DNA from: Alphaproteobacteria bacterium
GTDB lineage: Bacteria; Pseudomonadota; Alphaproteobacteria; Rhodobacterales; Rhodobacteraceae
DNA: 64,000 nt
Assembly (NCBI GenBank): GCA_030424865.1
Contig: JAUHVR010000001.1
Coordinates: 186,001-250,000 of the forward strand
Reading direction: 5' to 3'
The notes beneath the pieces were generated by a model. It searched no databases and was not told the origin of the DNA. It was given only the letters and a program-made list of their open reading frames with translations. The stretch's first letter is position 1; every line of letters begins with the position of its first letter. This document shows positions 18,133 through 26,112 of the stretch, piece after piece. Made by a program: the position numbers and the translations under genes.

Positions 18133-18891
18133 GTGCTCTTACAGGAATGGCAGCTTTTCCTGCTGGCGGTGCAGTTCATGACGCGCCTGCCTGTGCCGGG
18201 GGATGTGCCCTATAGCGACGACCTGGCGATCCGCTCGGCGCGGTATTACCCGCTTGTGGGGGTCTTGGTCGGCGTCATCGGGGCCATTGTGCTGTTGCTG
18301 GCGGGGCAGGTCCTGGCCTGGCCGGTGGCGGTGCTTTTGTCGATGGCGGCGACCTTGCTGGTGACGGGTGCCTTTCACGAAGACGGGCTGGCGGATGCGG
18401 CCGACGGGCTGTGGGGCGGGTCCACGCCCGAGCGCGCGCTCGAAATCATGCGCGACAGCCGGTTGGGCACCTATGGGGCCGTGTCGCTGGGCATGATGCT
18501 GGCCCTGAAGGCGGCCATCTTGATGTCGGTCACGCCCTGGGCGGCCGCATTGCTTTTGGTCGGTGGCCACAGTCTTGGACGGATGGCCTGTGTGCACGTG
18601 ATCGCAACCACGCAATACGCGCGGGATGTGGGGGCCAAGTTCGTGGCGCCGCGAGTGACGCCGGACGGCTATCGCGTCGCGCTGGCGACAGCGCTGGTTG
18701 TGCTGCTGGTCCTAGTACTGGGACTTGGTCTTGTCGCGGCAGGCAGCGCGGCGGTTCTGTGCGTGGCGCTTGGCCAGCTCTTTCGGTTGATCATTTTGCG
18801 CAAGCTGGGCGGCTACACCGGGGACTGCCTGGGTGCGGTGCAGCAGATGGCCGAGCTTGGTCTTTATCTGGGTGCGGCACTGTGGCTGTGA
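18133..18891 (+). CDS. cobS: Adenosylcobinamide-GDP ribazoletransferase
   Basis: CobS (CobV) joins adenosylcobinamide-GDP to alpha-ribazole, the last assembly step of cobalamin. The 252-residue membrane protein starts at GTG 18133, preceded by GGGAGGG. FHEDGLADAADGLWGG near residue 78 and RDSRLGTYG near 112 are family hallmarks with acidic Mg-binding residues. Several transmembrane helices follow. It overlaps the downstream phosphatase gene. Its substrate alpha-ribazole derives from DMB, made by BluB encoded at 57540. Confidence 0.95.
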   Translation: MLLQEWQLFLLAVQFMTRLPVPGDVPYSDDLAIRSARYYPLVGVLVGVIGAIVLLLAGQVLAWPVAVLLSMAATLLVTGAFHEDGLADAADGLWGGSTPERALEIMRDSRLGTYGAVSLGMMLALKAAILMSVTPWAAALLLVGGHSLGRMACVHVIATTQYARDVGAKFVAPRVTPDGYRVALATALVVLLVLVLGLGLVAAGSAAVLCVALGQLFRLIILRKLGGYTGDCLGAVQQMAELGLYLGAALWL

Positions 18892-19388
18892 TCTTGCTGC
18901 GGCACACCCGGCCCGAAGGGGCCGAGGGGCTGTGTTACGGGCGGCTGGACCTGGGGCTGGATGCCGGTTTCGAGGACGAGGTTTCGCGCCTTGCGGCAGA
19001 GCTGCCCGAGTTTTCGGCTGTGGTGAGTTCGCCATTGTCGCGGTGCCTGATGTTGGCCCAGCGGCTGGGCGCCGCGCGGGGCGTCGGTGTCTCGGTTGCA
19101 GCGGAACTGATCGAGATGGACTTTGGCGCCTGGGAGGGGATCCCCTGGGACGCGGTGCCGCGCGGGGAACTGGATGCCTGGGCCGCGGATTTCCTGGAGG
19201 CAGCACCGCATGGGGGCGAATCCGTGCGTGTCTTGGCGGACCGCGTTGCGCTCGGCATGGCGGCAGTGCCTGATGGGGCGCTGGTGGTGACCCATGCCGG
19301 GGTGATCAAGGCGGTGCTGGCGGCGCGGGGTGTCGACGGGGCCTGGGAGGCGCGGCCCGCCTTCGGAGAATTTCTGCAGTTGGGCTAG
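18882..19388 (+). CDS. cobC: Histidine phosphatase, probable alpha-ribazole phosphatase
   Basis: The 168-residue protein has the phosphoglycerate-mutase-like LLRHTRPEGAEGLCYGRLDL motif with the catalytic RH, plus VVSSPLSRCLMLAQRL, EMDFGAWEG and VVTHAGVIKAVL. 'LCYGRLDL' is typical of CobC rather than of generic phosphatases. The start is GTG 18882 (or GTG 18888, which gives a classic GTGA overlap with the cobS stop). Coupling to cobS supports removal of the phosphate from alpha-ribazole-5'-phosphate. Confidence 0.85.
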   Translation: MAVILLRHTRPEGAEGLCYGRLDLGLDAGFEDEVSRLAAELPEFSAVVSSPLSRCLMLAQRLGAARGVGVSVAAELIEMDFGAWEGIPWDAVPRGELDAWAADFLEAAPHGGESVRVLADRVALGMAAVPDGALVVTHAGVIKAVLAARGVDGAWEARPAFGEFLQLG

Positions 19389-19460
19389 GGACAGGCACGC
19401 TCGGGCGTCCCACCCGGACGCACCCGAGCCCTCGCGCGCCTGTGCGCCAAAGCGCGCGCC

Positions 19461-20945
19461 TCAGTACCCTTCTTCGCCGGATTGCCAGGGTTTGACGAGG
19501 TTGCCGAAGCGGGTGAATTCGCTTTCGAAGCTCAGCTCGACCGTGCCAATGGGACCGTGACGCTGTTTGCCGATGATCACCTCGGCCTTGCCGTGCAGGC
19601 GGCTCATGCGGTCCTGCCAGGCGGCCATTTCGTCCAGCTTGTCGTCCGAGGGTTTTTCCCGTTCGACGTAATATTCCTCGCGGAAGACAAACATGACCAC
19701 ATCGGCATCCTGCTCGATCGAGCCCGATTCCCGCAGGTCGCTGAGCTGCGGGCGCTTGTCGTCGCGGCTTTCAACCTGACGGCTGAGCTGCGACAGCGCA
19801 ATGACAGGGATGTTGAGTTCTTTGGCGATGGCCTTGAGACCCATCGAGATCTCGGCAATTTCCTGCACCCGGTTGTCGGCGGTGCCGCGCAGAAGCTGCA
19901 GGTAGTCGACGATGATCAGATCCAGCCCGTGCGTGCGTTTCAGCCTACGGGCCCGAGCCGCAACCTGGCTGATCGGCAGGGCGGGCGTGTCGTCGATGTA
20001 AAGCGGGCAGGCCTCGAGCGTCTTGGCGGCCTCGACAAAGCGACGGAACTCGCCCTCGGTCATGTCGCCCTGGCGGATCTTGTGGCTCGAGATTTCCGAG
20101 GCCTCGGCCAGGACACGGCCCGCCAGCTGCTCGGCGCTCATCTCGAGACTGAAAAAGCCCACAACGCCGCCGTTCACCGCGCCTTCGGAGCCGTCGGGCA
20201 GGGTGCCCTTTTGATAGGCCTTGGCGATGTTGAAGGCGATGTTCGTCGCCAGCGAGGTTTTCCCCATCGAGGGACGGCCCGCGAGGATCAGAAGGTCCGA
20301 GGGGTGCAGCCCGCCCAGCTTCTTGTCCATGTCATTCAGGCCAGTGGAAATTCCGGCCAGTCCGCCGTCGCGCTGATAGGCGGCGTTTGCCACGTTCACC
20401 GCATCGGTGACGGCCTTCAGAAAGCTCTGAAAGCCGCTGTCGGACTGGCCCTGCTCGGCAAGTTTATAAAGCGCCTGCTCTGCCTGAACGATTTGTTCCT
20501 TGGGTTCCAGCGTGACGTCGACCTTCGAGGCCTTGGACGAGATGTCCTTGCCCAGACCGATCAGGTCGCGACGGATCGCCAGATCATAGATCATCTGCGC
20601 GTAATCACGCACCGCAAAGCTGCTGATCGCAGCACCCGCCAAACGGGCCAGATAGGCCGGGCCGCCCAGTTCCTTGAGCCCCTCATCATCCTCCATGAAG
20701 GCCTTGAGCGTCACCGGCGAGGCCAGCTGGTTGCGGGCGATCCGGGCGGCGGCGACTTCGTAGATGCGGGCGTGCACCGGGTCGTAGAAATGCTGGGGCG
20801 TGATGATCGAGGCGACGCGATCGTAAACGTCGTTGTTGGTCAGAACCGCCCCCAGAAGCTGCTGCTCGGCCTCGATGGAATGCGGCATGGTCTCGGCCGC
20901 CTGCACCTCGGCGCCCGTCGGGTTGAATGCGGTGATCTCGTTCAT
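19461..20945 (-). CDS. dnaB: Replicative DNA helicase DnaB
   Basis: The ATG at 20945 gives 494 residues; upstream in-frame sequence to 21182 is not conserved in character. An N-terminal DnaB domain starts at MPHSIEAEQQLLGAVLTNND. The RecA-like domain has Walker A AGRPSMGKTSLA near residue 220, Walker B LIIVDYLQLL near 335 and the C-terminal QRHGPIGTVELSFE. It unwinds DNA at replication forks. It is convergent with cobC; a GC-rich imperfect stem without a T-run lies between them near 19398–19428. Confidence 0.95.
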   Translation of the reverse strand: MNEITAFNPTGAEVQAAETMPHSIEAEQQLLGAVLTNNDVYDRVASIITPQHFYDPVHARIYEVAAARIARNQLASPVTLKAFMEDDEGLKELGGPAYLARLAGAAISSFAVRDYAQMIYDLAIRRDLIGLGKDISSKASKVDVTLEPKEQIVQAEQALYKLAEQGQSDSGFQSFLKAVTDAVNVANAAYQRDGGLAGISTGLNDMDKKLGGLHPSDLLILAGRPSMGKTSLATNIAFNIAKAYQKGTLPDGSEGAVNGGVVGFFSLEMSAEQLAGRVLAEASEISSHKIRQGDMTEGEFRRFVEAAKTLEACPLYIDDTPALPISQVAARARRLKRTHGLDLIIVDYLQLLRGTADNRVQEIAEISMGLKAIAKELNIPVIALSQLSRQVESRDDKRPQLSDLRESGSIEQDADVVMFVFREEYYVEREKPSDDKLDEMAAWQDRMSRLHGKAEVIIGKQRHGPIGTVELSFESEFTRFGNLVKPWQSGEEGY

Positions 20946-21091
20946 GTGTGTCCCGTTGTCTGCGGCTGCCGCGTTGATCCGAACATGCCGACCGGTCTTG
21001 CGCCGGTCCGGTCTTGATAGCGGGTGATGGCCTTGGATGATATCTGGAAATCTCTGTGGATTTCCGCAGGGAAAACTTAGCGCTGCATCAC

Positions 21092-21112
21092 CTTGGGGAT
21101 TTGATCCCCAAG
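21092..21112. other. Perfect 9-bp inverted repeat between pyrE and dnaB
   Basis: CTTGGGGAT and ATCCCCAAG flank a 3-nt loop. It follows the pyrE stop by 89 bp and precedes the dnaB start by 147 bp, both on the minus strand. There is no T-run on either side, so a factor-independent terminator is unlikely; an operator or mRNA stem are alternatives. Confidence 0.5.
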
Positions 21113-21200
21113 ATAATGTAGCACAGTTCGCGATTGCCGCAATATCTGCGAACGCACGCTGATTCCCGCATGCGTTGTCCACATGGGACCACAGAGAGAT

Positions 21201-21878
21201 TTATTTTTTGTTAGCTTCCTGCCACTTACGCGGATCGCTGAGAAATGCCTCGACTTCGTGCAAGGTGTCAGCGTCAAAGCTGCCCATCTCGCGCGCCGCG
21301 GCCAACACGTCCCACCAGGTGCAGAGGTGGTGCAGGGTCACGCCGTGATCGCCCAGGGTCTTTTCGGTTTCGGGGAAGATGCCGTAATAGAAGATGACCG
21401 CGGTATGCGCGCAGGTCGCGCCTGTATCGCGGATCGCGTCGACAAAGCTGATCTTCGAACCGCCATCGGTGGTCAGATCCTCGACCAGCAGCACGCGTTC
21501 ACCCTCGGTCATGGCGCCCTCGATACGGGCGTTGCGGCCATAGCCCTTGGGCTTTTTGCGCACATAGGTCATCGGCAGGGCCATGCGCTCGGCCACCAGC
21601 GCGGCAAAGGGGATGCCCGCCGTTTCGCCACCCGCGATGTTGTCAAAGGCCTCGAACCCCGCGTTGCGCATGACGGTGACGGTCAGAAAATCCATCAGGG
21701 TCGAGCGGATGCGCGGGTACGAGATCAGCTTGCGGCAGTCGATATAGGTCGGCGAGGGCAGGCCCGAGGCCAGGGTGAACGGCTCTTTGGCGTTGAAGTG
21801 CACGGCCTGGATTTCCAGCAGCATGCGGGCGCTGAGGCGGGCGATTTCTTCGGATGACGGAAAGGACGAGGGGATCAT
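21201..21878 (-). CDS. pyrE: Orotate phosphoribosyltransferase
   Basis: The 225-residue enzyme makes orotidine-5'-phosphate from orotate and PRPP. The PRPP loop [20 protein letters not shown] is near residues 128–147, and the substrate region [18 protein letters not shown] is near 34–51. The [17 protein letters not shown] segment is typical. It lies 21 bp downstream of pyrC, suggesting a pyrC–pyrE operon for pyrimidine synthesis. Confidence 0.95.
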   Translation of the reverse strand: MIPSSFPSSEEIARLSARMLLEIQAVHFNAKEPFTLASGLPSPTYIDCRKLISYPRIRSTLMDFLTVTVMRNAGFEAFDNIAGGETAGIPFAALVAERMALPMTYVRKKPKGYGRNARIEGAMTEGERVLLVEDLTTDGGSKISFVDAIRDTGATCAHTAVIFYYGIFPETEKTLGDHGVTLHHLCTWWDVLAAAREMGSFDADTLHEVEAFLSDPRKWQEANKK

Positions 21879-21899
21879 GGCGGCAGCTTTCGATAAGGA

Positions 21900-22940
21900 T
21901 CAGGCGGTGACGGACCAGTGCAGCGGCTGGCCGGGGTCGAAGACGGTGACGTTGACCTCGCCCAAAGTGACGGCAGCAGGAATGGTGATCGGGTCGCCCT
22001 TGGTCAACGTGATCGTGCCGGTGTTTTCCGGCAGGCGGTAAAAGGCGGGGCCATTGCGCGAGGCAAAGCCTTCGAGCTTGTCCAGCGCGCCTTCTTCTTC
22101 AAAGACCTCTGCCAGGCAGGACATGGCGATGGGCGCGGTAAAGCAGCCGGCGGAACAGCATTCGCTTTCCTTGGCGTGAGTCGGGTGCGGGGCGCTGTCG
22201 GTGCCCAGAAAGATCTGGGCATTGCCCGAGGTCGCGGCGGCCCGCAGCGCCTCGCGGTGTTCGCGGCGTTTCAGGATCGGCAGGCAGTAGTAATGCGGTC
22301 GCATACCGCCGACCAGCATGTCGTTGCGATCGAGCATCAGGTGCTGGACGGTGATCGTCGCACCCAGATCGGGGCCACCCGATTGGGCGTAGTCTGCACC
22401 CTGCTTGGTGGTGATGTGCTCCATCACCACGCGCAGGCCCGGCGTGGCGCGGCGGATTGGGTCGAGGATGCGGTCGATGAACACCGCCTCGCGGTCGAAG
22501 ATGTCGATCTCGGGGTCGGTGACCTCGCCATGGACGCAAAGCGGGCAGCCGATTTCGGCCATGCGTTCCAGCACCGGGCGCACCTTGTCGAAGTCGCGCA
22601 CACCGGAAGCCGAGTTCGTTGTGGCCCCGGCCGGGTAAAGCTTGACGGCCGTGATGATCCCGTCGCGATGCGCGGCGGCCAGATCGTCGGCGTCCGTGTC
22701 CTCGGTCAGATAGAGCGTCATCAGCGGCGTGAACTCGGCGCCCTCGGGCAGGGCGGCCCGGATCCGGTCGCGATAGGCTGTGGCCTCGGCGCCGGTCACC
22801 ACGGGGGGCACCAGGTTCGGCATGATGATGGCGCGGCTGAAGTGACGCGCGGATTCAGGCGCAACGGCCTGCAGCATCGCGCCGTCGCGCAGGTGCAGAT
22901 GCCAGTCGTCGGGGCGGATCAGCGTAATCGAGGTGGTCAT
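21900..22940 (-). CDS. pyrC: Dihydroorotase, PyrC type
   Basis: The ATG at 22940 gives 346 residues beginning [20 protein letters not shown], with the metal-binding HxH. The carboxylated lysine lies in [14 protein letters not shown] near residue 100, and metal histidines follow in CVHGEV and [16 protein letters not shown] near 248 holds the catalytic aspartate. This is the single-domain class II (E. coli PyrC-like) enzyme. It is followed closely by pyrE. Confidence 0.95.
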   Translation of the reverse strand: MTTSITLIRPDDWHLHLRDGAMLQAVAPESARHFSRAIIMPNLVPPVVTGAEATAYRDRIRAALPEGAEFTPLMTLYLTEDTDADDLAAAHRDGIITAVKLYPAGATTNSASGVRDFDKVRPVLERMAEIGCPLCVHGEVTDPEIDIFDREAVFIDRILDPIRRATPGLRVVMEHITTKQGADYAQSGGPDLGATITVQHLMLDRNDMLVGGMRPHYYCLPILKRREHREALRAAATSGNAQIFLGTDSAPHPTHAKESECCSAGCFTAPIAMSCLAEVFEEEGALDKLEGFASRNGPAFYRLPENTGTITLTKGDPITIPAAVTLGEVNVTVFDPGQPLHWSVTA

Positions 22941-23056
22941 GGGCCCGCGCCTAACACGGGGGCAGGTGCGGGGGCCAGAGGGCAAAGTGATTTTGCGGTT
23001 GATCTGAGGGTCGAGCGCGCCATGATGCGCGCAAAACGCATGAGGGAGAGTTGCGG

Positions 23057-23332
23057 ATGCTGTTTACCTTGATCCTTGCCGGTGTCGCCGGGTTCCTGAC
23101 GCCGCAAATCCAGCCGCGCCTGATCGAACTGGCCTTGAAGGTGCTGGACGAAGAGCAACTGCCCAAGGGCGGCGGTCTGGATGTGGCGGGGTTTGCGATC
23201 GTGATGATGGTCACGGCCATCGTGTTGACCCTGCTGGGGGCCAGCCATTCACCGCTCTTGCTGTTGATTGGCGGGTTTCTGGGCTATTTCCAGGCCGAGA
23301 TTCGTGAGGCGGTTCTGAACCGCAAGGCCTAG
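23057..23332 (+). CDS. Small two-helix membrane protein, unknown
   Basis: The ATG at 23057 has GGGAGAG upstream and gives 91 residues. An N-terminal helix ([17 protein letters not shown]) and a second pair of hydrophobic stretches (residues about 45–80, with [17 protein letters not shown]) suggest two or three membrane passes. No family is recognised. Its stop overlaps that of the convergent glycan-cluster gene. Confidence 0.6.
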   Translation: MLFTLILAGVAGFLTPQIQPRLIELALKVLDEEQLPKGGGLDVAGFAIVMMVTAIVLTLLGASHSPLLLLIGGFLGYFQAEIREAVLNRKA

Positions 23333-24258
23333 CCGGCCTTGGCAGTCGTCTCCATCGCGCGCAGGCGGCGGCGGAAGCGGGGCGCATTGAGGCGCGAGAC
23401 CACGTTGCGGCAGAGCATCAGCGCCAGATCGTCCCGCCCTTTGGCATCGACCGCGCCCAGCAGGCGGCGCAGATAGGGCGTGTGATCGCGGCGCGCGCGG
23501 GCGATCTGGCCAAAACGCTGCCGGGTCAAGGATTTGTTGGCCAGCTCTTGTAGCAGTGGCACCAGTATCTGCATCCGCTTCAGATCGTGCAGCAGCGTAT
23601 CCCCCATGAAAGGCAGGCGATAACGCGCCACGTTCGGACGGCGGAAGAGTGCGCTGTGCATCGCGTCCTCGGCCACGTTCGGATCATAGAGCACCACGGC
23701 CCGGTCGGCGGCATCCAGCATGTCGGGCGCATAGGCATAGCGGCTGGAAAAATCGACGCGACGTTGCGCGCGGAACCGAAGGTCCCATTCGGCAACGTCC
23801 GGCGCAAGCGAGGCCTGCGGCTGCAGCGCCAGGACCGAGGCACCGGGCGCGGCAACCGAATAGGCCGCGGCGGCATAGCCACCGGGACCCGCGCCGAAGA
23901 ACAGCACGTTTTCGAATTCGTCAAAGAAGCCGTCGTCGATCAGCTTGTCAAAGAAATCATAGACCTCGGGTGCGCGGAACCAGGTGTTCCCGTCGCTGAG
24001 GACCACAAGTTGCGACCAACCCTGCGCCGCCATCATGGCGAAACCTGCAGGCAGGCCGCTGGCGTCCTCTGCCACTTCTTCGCGCGACTGGAAGGTCACC
24101 AGCAGGGTATCGCTGCGGTCCAGAAACACGGCGCGGTGTTTGGGGCCCAGCGGTTCAAAGAATCCCTCTTCGGTGCCGATGGCCGCAAGTTCATCCAGCC
24201 AATCCTCTGGCTCGAGCCCGGAAAGGTCGGGAAGGGCGGTAAGATCCTGGTCCTGCAT
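23329..24258 (-). CDS. Alpha/beta-hydrolase-like protein with altered nucleophile elbow
   Basis: AGGACAAAG precedes the ATG at 24258, giving 309 residues. KHRAVFLDRSDTLLVTFQSR at about 35–54 resembles the first strands of an alpha/beta hydrolase, and VLFFGAGPGGYAAAAYS near 125 sits where such proteins carry GxSxGGY. Here the serine position is glycine (G-A-G-P-G), so the usual nucleophile is missing. The C-terminal 100 residues are helical and basic. It ends the glycosyltransferase block and probably acts with it, but the function is unknown. Confidence 0.65.
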   Translation of the reverse strand: MQDQDLTALPDLSGLEPEDWLDELAAIGTEEGFFEPLGPKHRAVFLDRSDTLLVTFQSREEVAEDASGLPAGFAMMAAQGWSQLVVLSDGNTWFRAPEVYDFFDKLIDDGFFDEFENVLFFGAGPGGYAAAAYSVAAPGASVLALQPQASLAPDVAEWDLRFRAQRRVDFSSRYAYAPDMLDAADRAVVLYDPNVAEDAMHSALFRRPNVARYRLPFMGDTLLHDLKRMQILVPLLQELANKSLTRQRFGQIARARRDHTPYLRRLLGAVDAKGRDDLALMLCRNVVSRLNAPRFRRRLRAMETTAKAG

Positions 24259-24359
24259 GGTCTTTGTCCTGACGGTCATGGCGCTAGGATGCGTCATTGT
24301 CGTTCCTAGGCCGTTAATACGACCGAATTGCGTTTAAAGAAGGCGTTTCTGACGACAAT

Positions 24360-25415
24360 TCAAGGGGTGTTCGCTGCCTCTTGCCGGGACCGGTTTGCAT
24401 GGGCCACCAGAAACTTCGCGGCGTTCAGCGGCAGCGGCTTGGTGCCCGGCGTCATCATCAACCGCCCCAGCAGCGCCCGGAACGGTTCCTGCAACATCAA
24501 TGCATCAAACCGCCTGCGCCGCCAGCGCACGGCCTGTTCGTGCAGCTCGTCCAGCTCCGTATCGGCCGCCAGCTGCGCGCGGATCACGTCGGACCGCGGC
24601 GCCATCTGGGCAATCGAGCTGTCGTCCTCGGTGTTGAAGTTCCGTTCGACCCAATAGTCGAGCCCCAGCATCTGGTCGGAATGCACCGCGCGGCCTCGGT
24701 CAGCCTTCAGCACATAGCTTTCCATCGCGCCCAGCGGATAGTGGTTCAGCTGCGCCAGCGCATAGTTCGACCGTCCATAAGGCGTAAAGATCTGGCGGGT
24801 GCGGAACTGGGCGGGCAACTCGCGTCCCTCGCCATCGAACCAGCGCATCTGGCTGACGCGGGTCTTGTCGGGGTCGCGCGGGCGGTGGACGCCCAGTTTT
24901 CCATAGACGCCCTGGTTGCGATACAGCGTCTTGAACATCGCCGCACGCCAGGGCCAGTACAGGACCACGGGCGCGGCGCGGGTGAATTGCTGCGGGACGG
25001 GCTTGTCCTCGTAGTGGATCACGCCGCCATTGCCGAAAAGCCGCCAGGTCAGGGCAATGGCATCCGCCTCGGGCAGGGCCTCGATCAGCGCGGGCAGGGT
25101 CCGGTCGCCCACGTGCACGTTCACAAACTCGTCGATGTCGAGCGCCAAGAGCCAGTCGGCATTGTGCACCGCCTCGACCTTGTCGGCGAGCTTCAGGCCG
25201 GTGAACTGGATGCCGCCCTGGTCATAAGGCCCTTCGTTGCGCAGATGGGTCAGCCAGCCCATTGCTTGCAACCGGTCCAGCATCACGTCCGTTCCGTCCT
25301 GGCAATCGTTGGACAGGACGACAAAATCCGTCACCCCGCAGGCGCGGTGGTGGGCCAGCCAATCCAGCAGAAAGGCGGCCTCGTTTCGGACAGTCAGAAC
25401 GGCGGTGATCTTCAC
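24360..25415 (-). CDS. Glycosyltransferase family 2 (GT92/DUF23-like)
   Basis: The 351-residue protein starts MKITAVLTVRNEAAFLLDWL, the nucleotide-sugar strand of a GT-A fold. LALDIDEFVNV near residue 93 supplies the DxD-like metal site, and ALTWRLFGNGGV and QLNHYPLGAMESYVLKADRG are conserved with the other two glycosyltransferase domains of this block (26113 and 29060). No membrane segment, so it likely acts at the cytosolic face on a surface glycan. It is 3 bp downstream of the FkbM gene. Confidence 0.85.
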   Translation of the reverse strand: MKITAVLTVRNEAAFLLDWLAHHRACGVTDFVVLSNDCQDGTDVMLDRLQAMGWLTHLRNEGPYDQGGIQFTGLKLADKVEAVHNADWLLALDIDEFVNVHVGDRTLPALIEALPEADAIALTWRLFGNGGVIHYEDKPVPQQFTRAAPVVLYWPWRAAMFKTLYRNQGVYGKLGVHRPRDPDKTRVSQMRWFDGEGRELPAQFRTRQIFTPYGRSNYALAQLNHYPLGAMESYVLKADRGRAVHSDQMLGLDYWVERNFNTEDDSSIAQMAPRSDVIRAQLAADTELDELHEQAVRWRRRRFDALMLQEPFRALLGRLMMTPGTKPLPLNAAKFLVAHANRSRQEAANTP

Positions 25416-25418
25416 GAA

Positions 25419-26111
25419 TTACCAACCCTTGCGGAAGGTGACGACCTTGGCTTCAGAGGCCTTGGGATAATACGTCAGACCCGCCCGATGGAAGGTGTCA
25501 AACACCGCCTGCACGCCTTTTTGTCCGATCCATTGCGGATGCAGCTCGACCACGGCCACACGCAGGCCCGAGAAATCGCAGGCCGGCAGCAGATGCGCCT
25601 CGGCCCCTTCGATGTCACAGATCAGCACCTCGGGGCGCAGGGTGCCCAGAACCTCGTGGATGTTCTTTTGCGGCACCTGTTCGGTGGCGATGATCGTCTC
25701 GGGTTCGCTGTCGCGGTCCATGGACGAGGCAAGAAAGTTCTTGCGGATGTGGAAATCGACCGGCGGGCCGTCGCCATCGGCCAAAAGCGCATTGGTCACG
25801 GTGGCGTTGGTCACACCGTTCGCGGCGTGCACCTGCCGGATGTAGTCGATCAGCCTCGGGTTGGCCTCGAACGTCTGCACCTCTTGCACGGCCTTCTTGG
25901 TCGCCACCAGCGTCGACATATAGCCGATCCCGCCGCCGATTTCGAGCACGCGGTCACCGTCCTGCGCCATGCGCCGGATGGCTTCGGCCTCTTTGCGTTC
26001 ATAGTCATCCTTGCGCAGCAGCGCTCGGATGCGCGGACGCAGAATGTCGGGGTTTTTCGGGAATTTCATCCCGCGCGAGTGGATGAAGCCCTGGGGGCCG
26101 GCGCCGTCCAT
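25419..26111 (-). CDS. FkbM family methyltransferase
   Basis: The ATG at 26111 lies 1 bp after the stop of the upstream gene and gives 230 residues. VLEIGGGIGYMSTLVA near residue 54 is the SAM-binding motif I, followed by VQTFEANPRLIDYI (acidic ribose-binding end of strand 2). EVLICDIEGAEAHLL near residue 163 is the FkbM-specific 'D.EG.E' motif. FkbM enzymes O-methylate sugars or polyketides; among glycosyltransferases a sugar methyltransferase is the simplest reading. Confidence 0.85.
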   Translation of the reverse strand: MDGAGPQGFIHSRGMKFPKNPDILRPRIRALLRKDDYERKEAEAIRRMAQDGDRVLEIGGGIGYMSTLVATKKAVQEVQTFEANPRLIDYIRQVHAANGVTNATVTNALLADGDGPPVDFHIRKNFLASSMDRDSEPETIIATEQVPQKNIHEVLGTLRPEVLICDIEGAEAHLLPACDFSGLRVAVVELHPQWIGQKGVQAVFDTFHRAGLTYYPKASEAKVVTFRKGW

Positions 26112-26112
26112 G

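Noticed and set aside
21092-21112. Hairpin between pyrE and dnaB as a terminator
   Set aside because: The stem is perfect but no T-run follows on either strand, so it is listed only as an inverted repeat.
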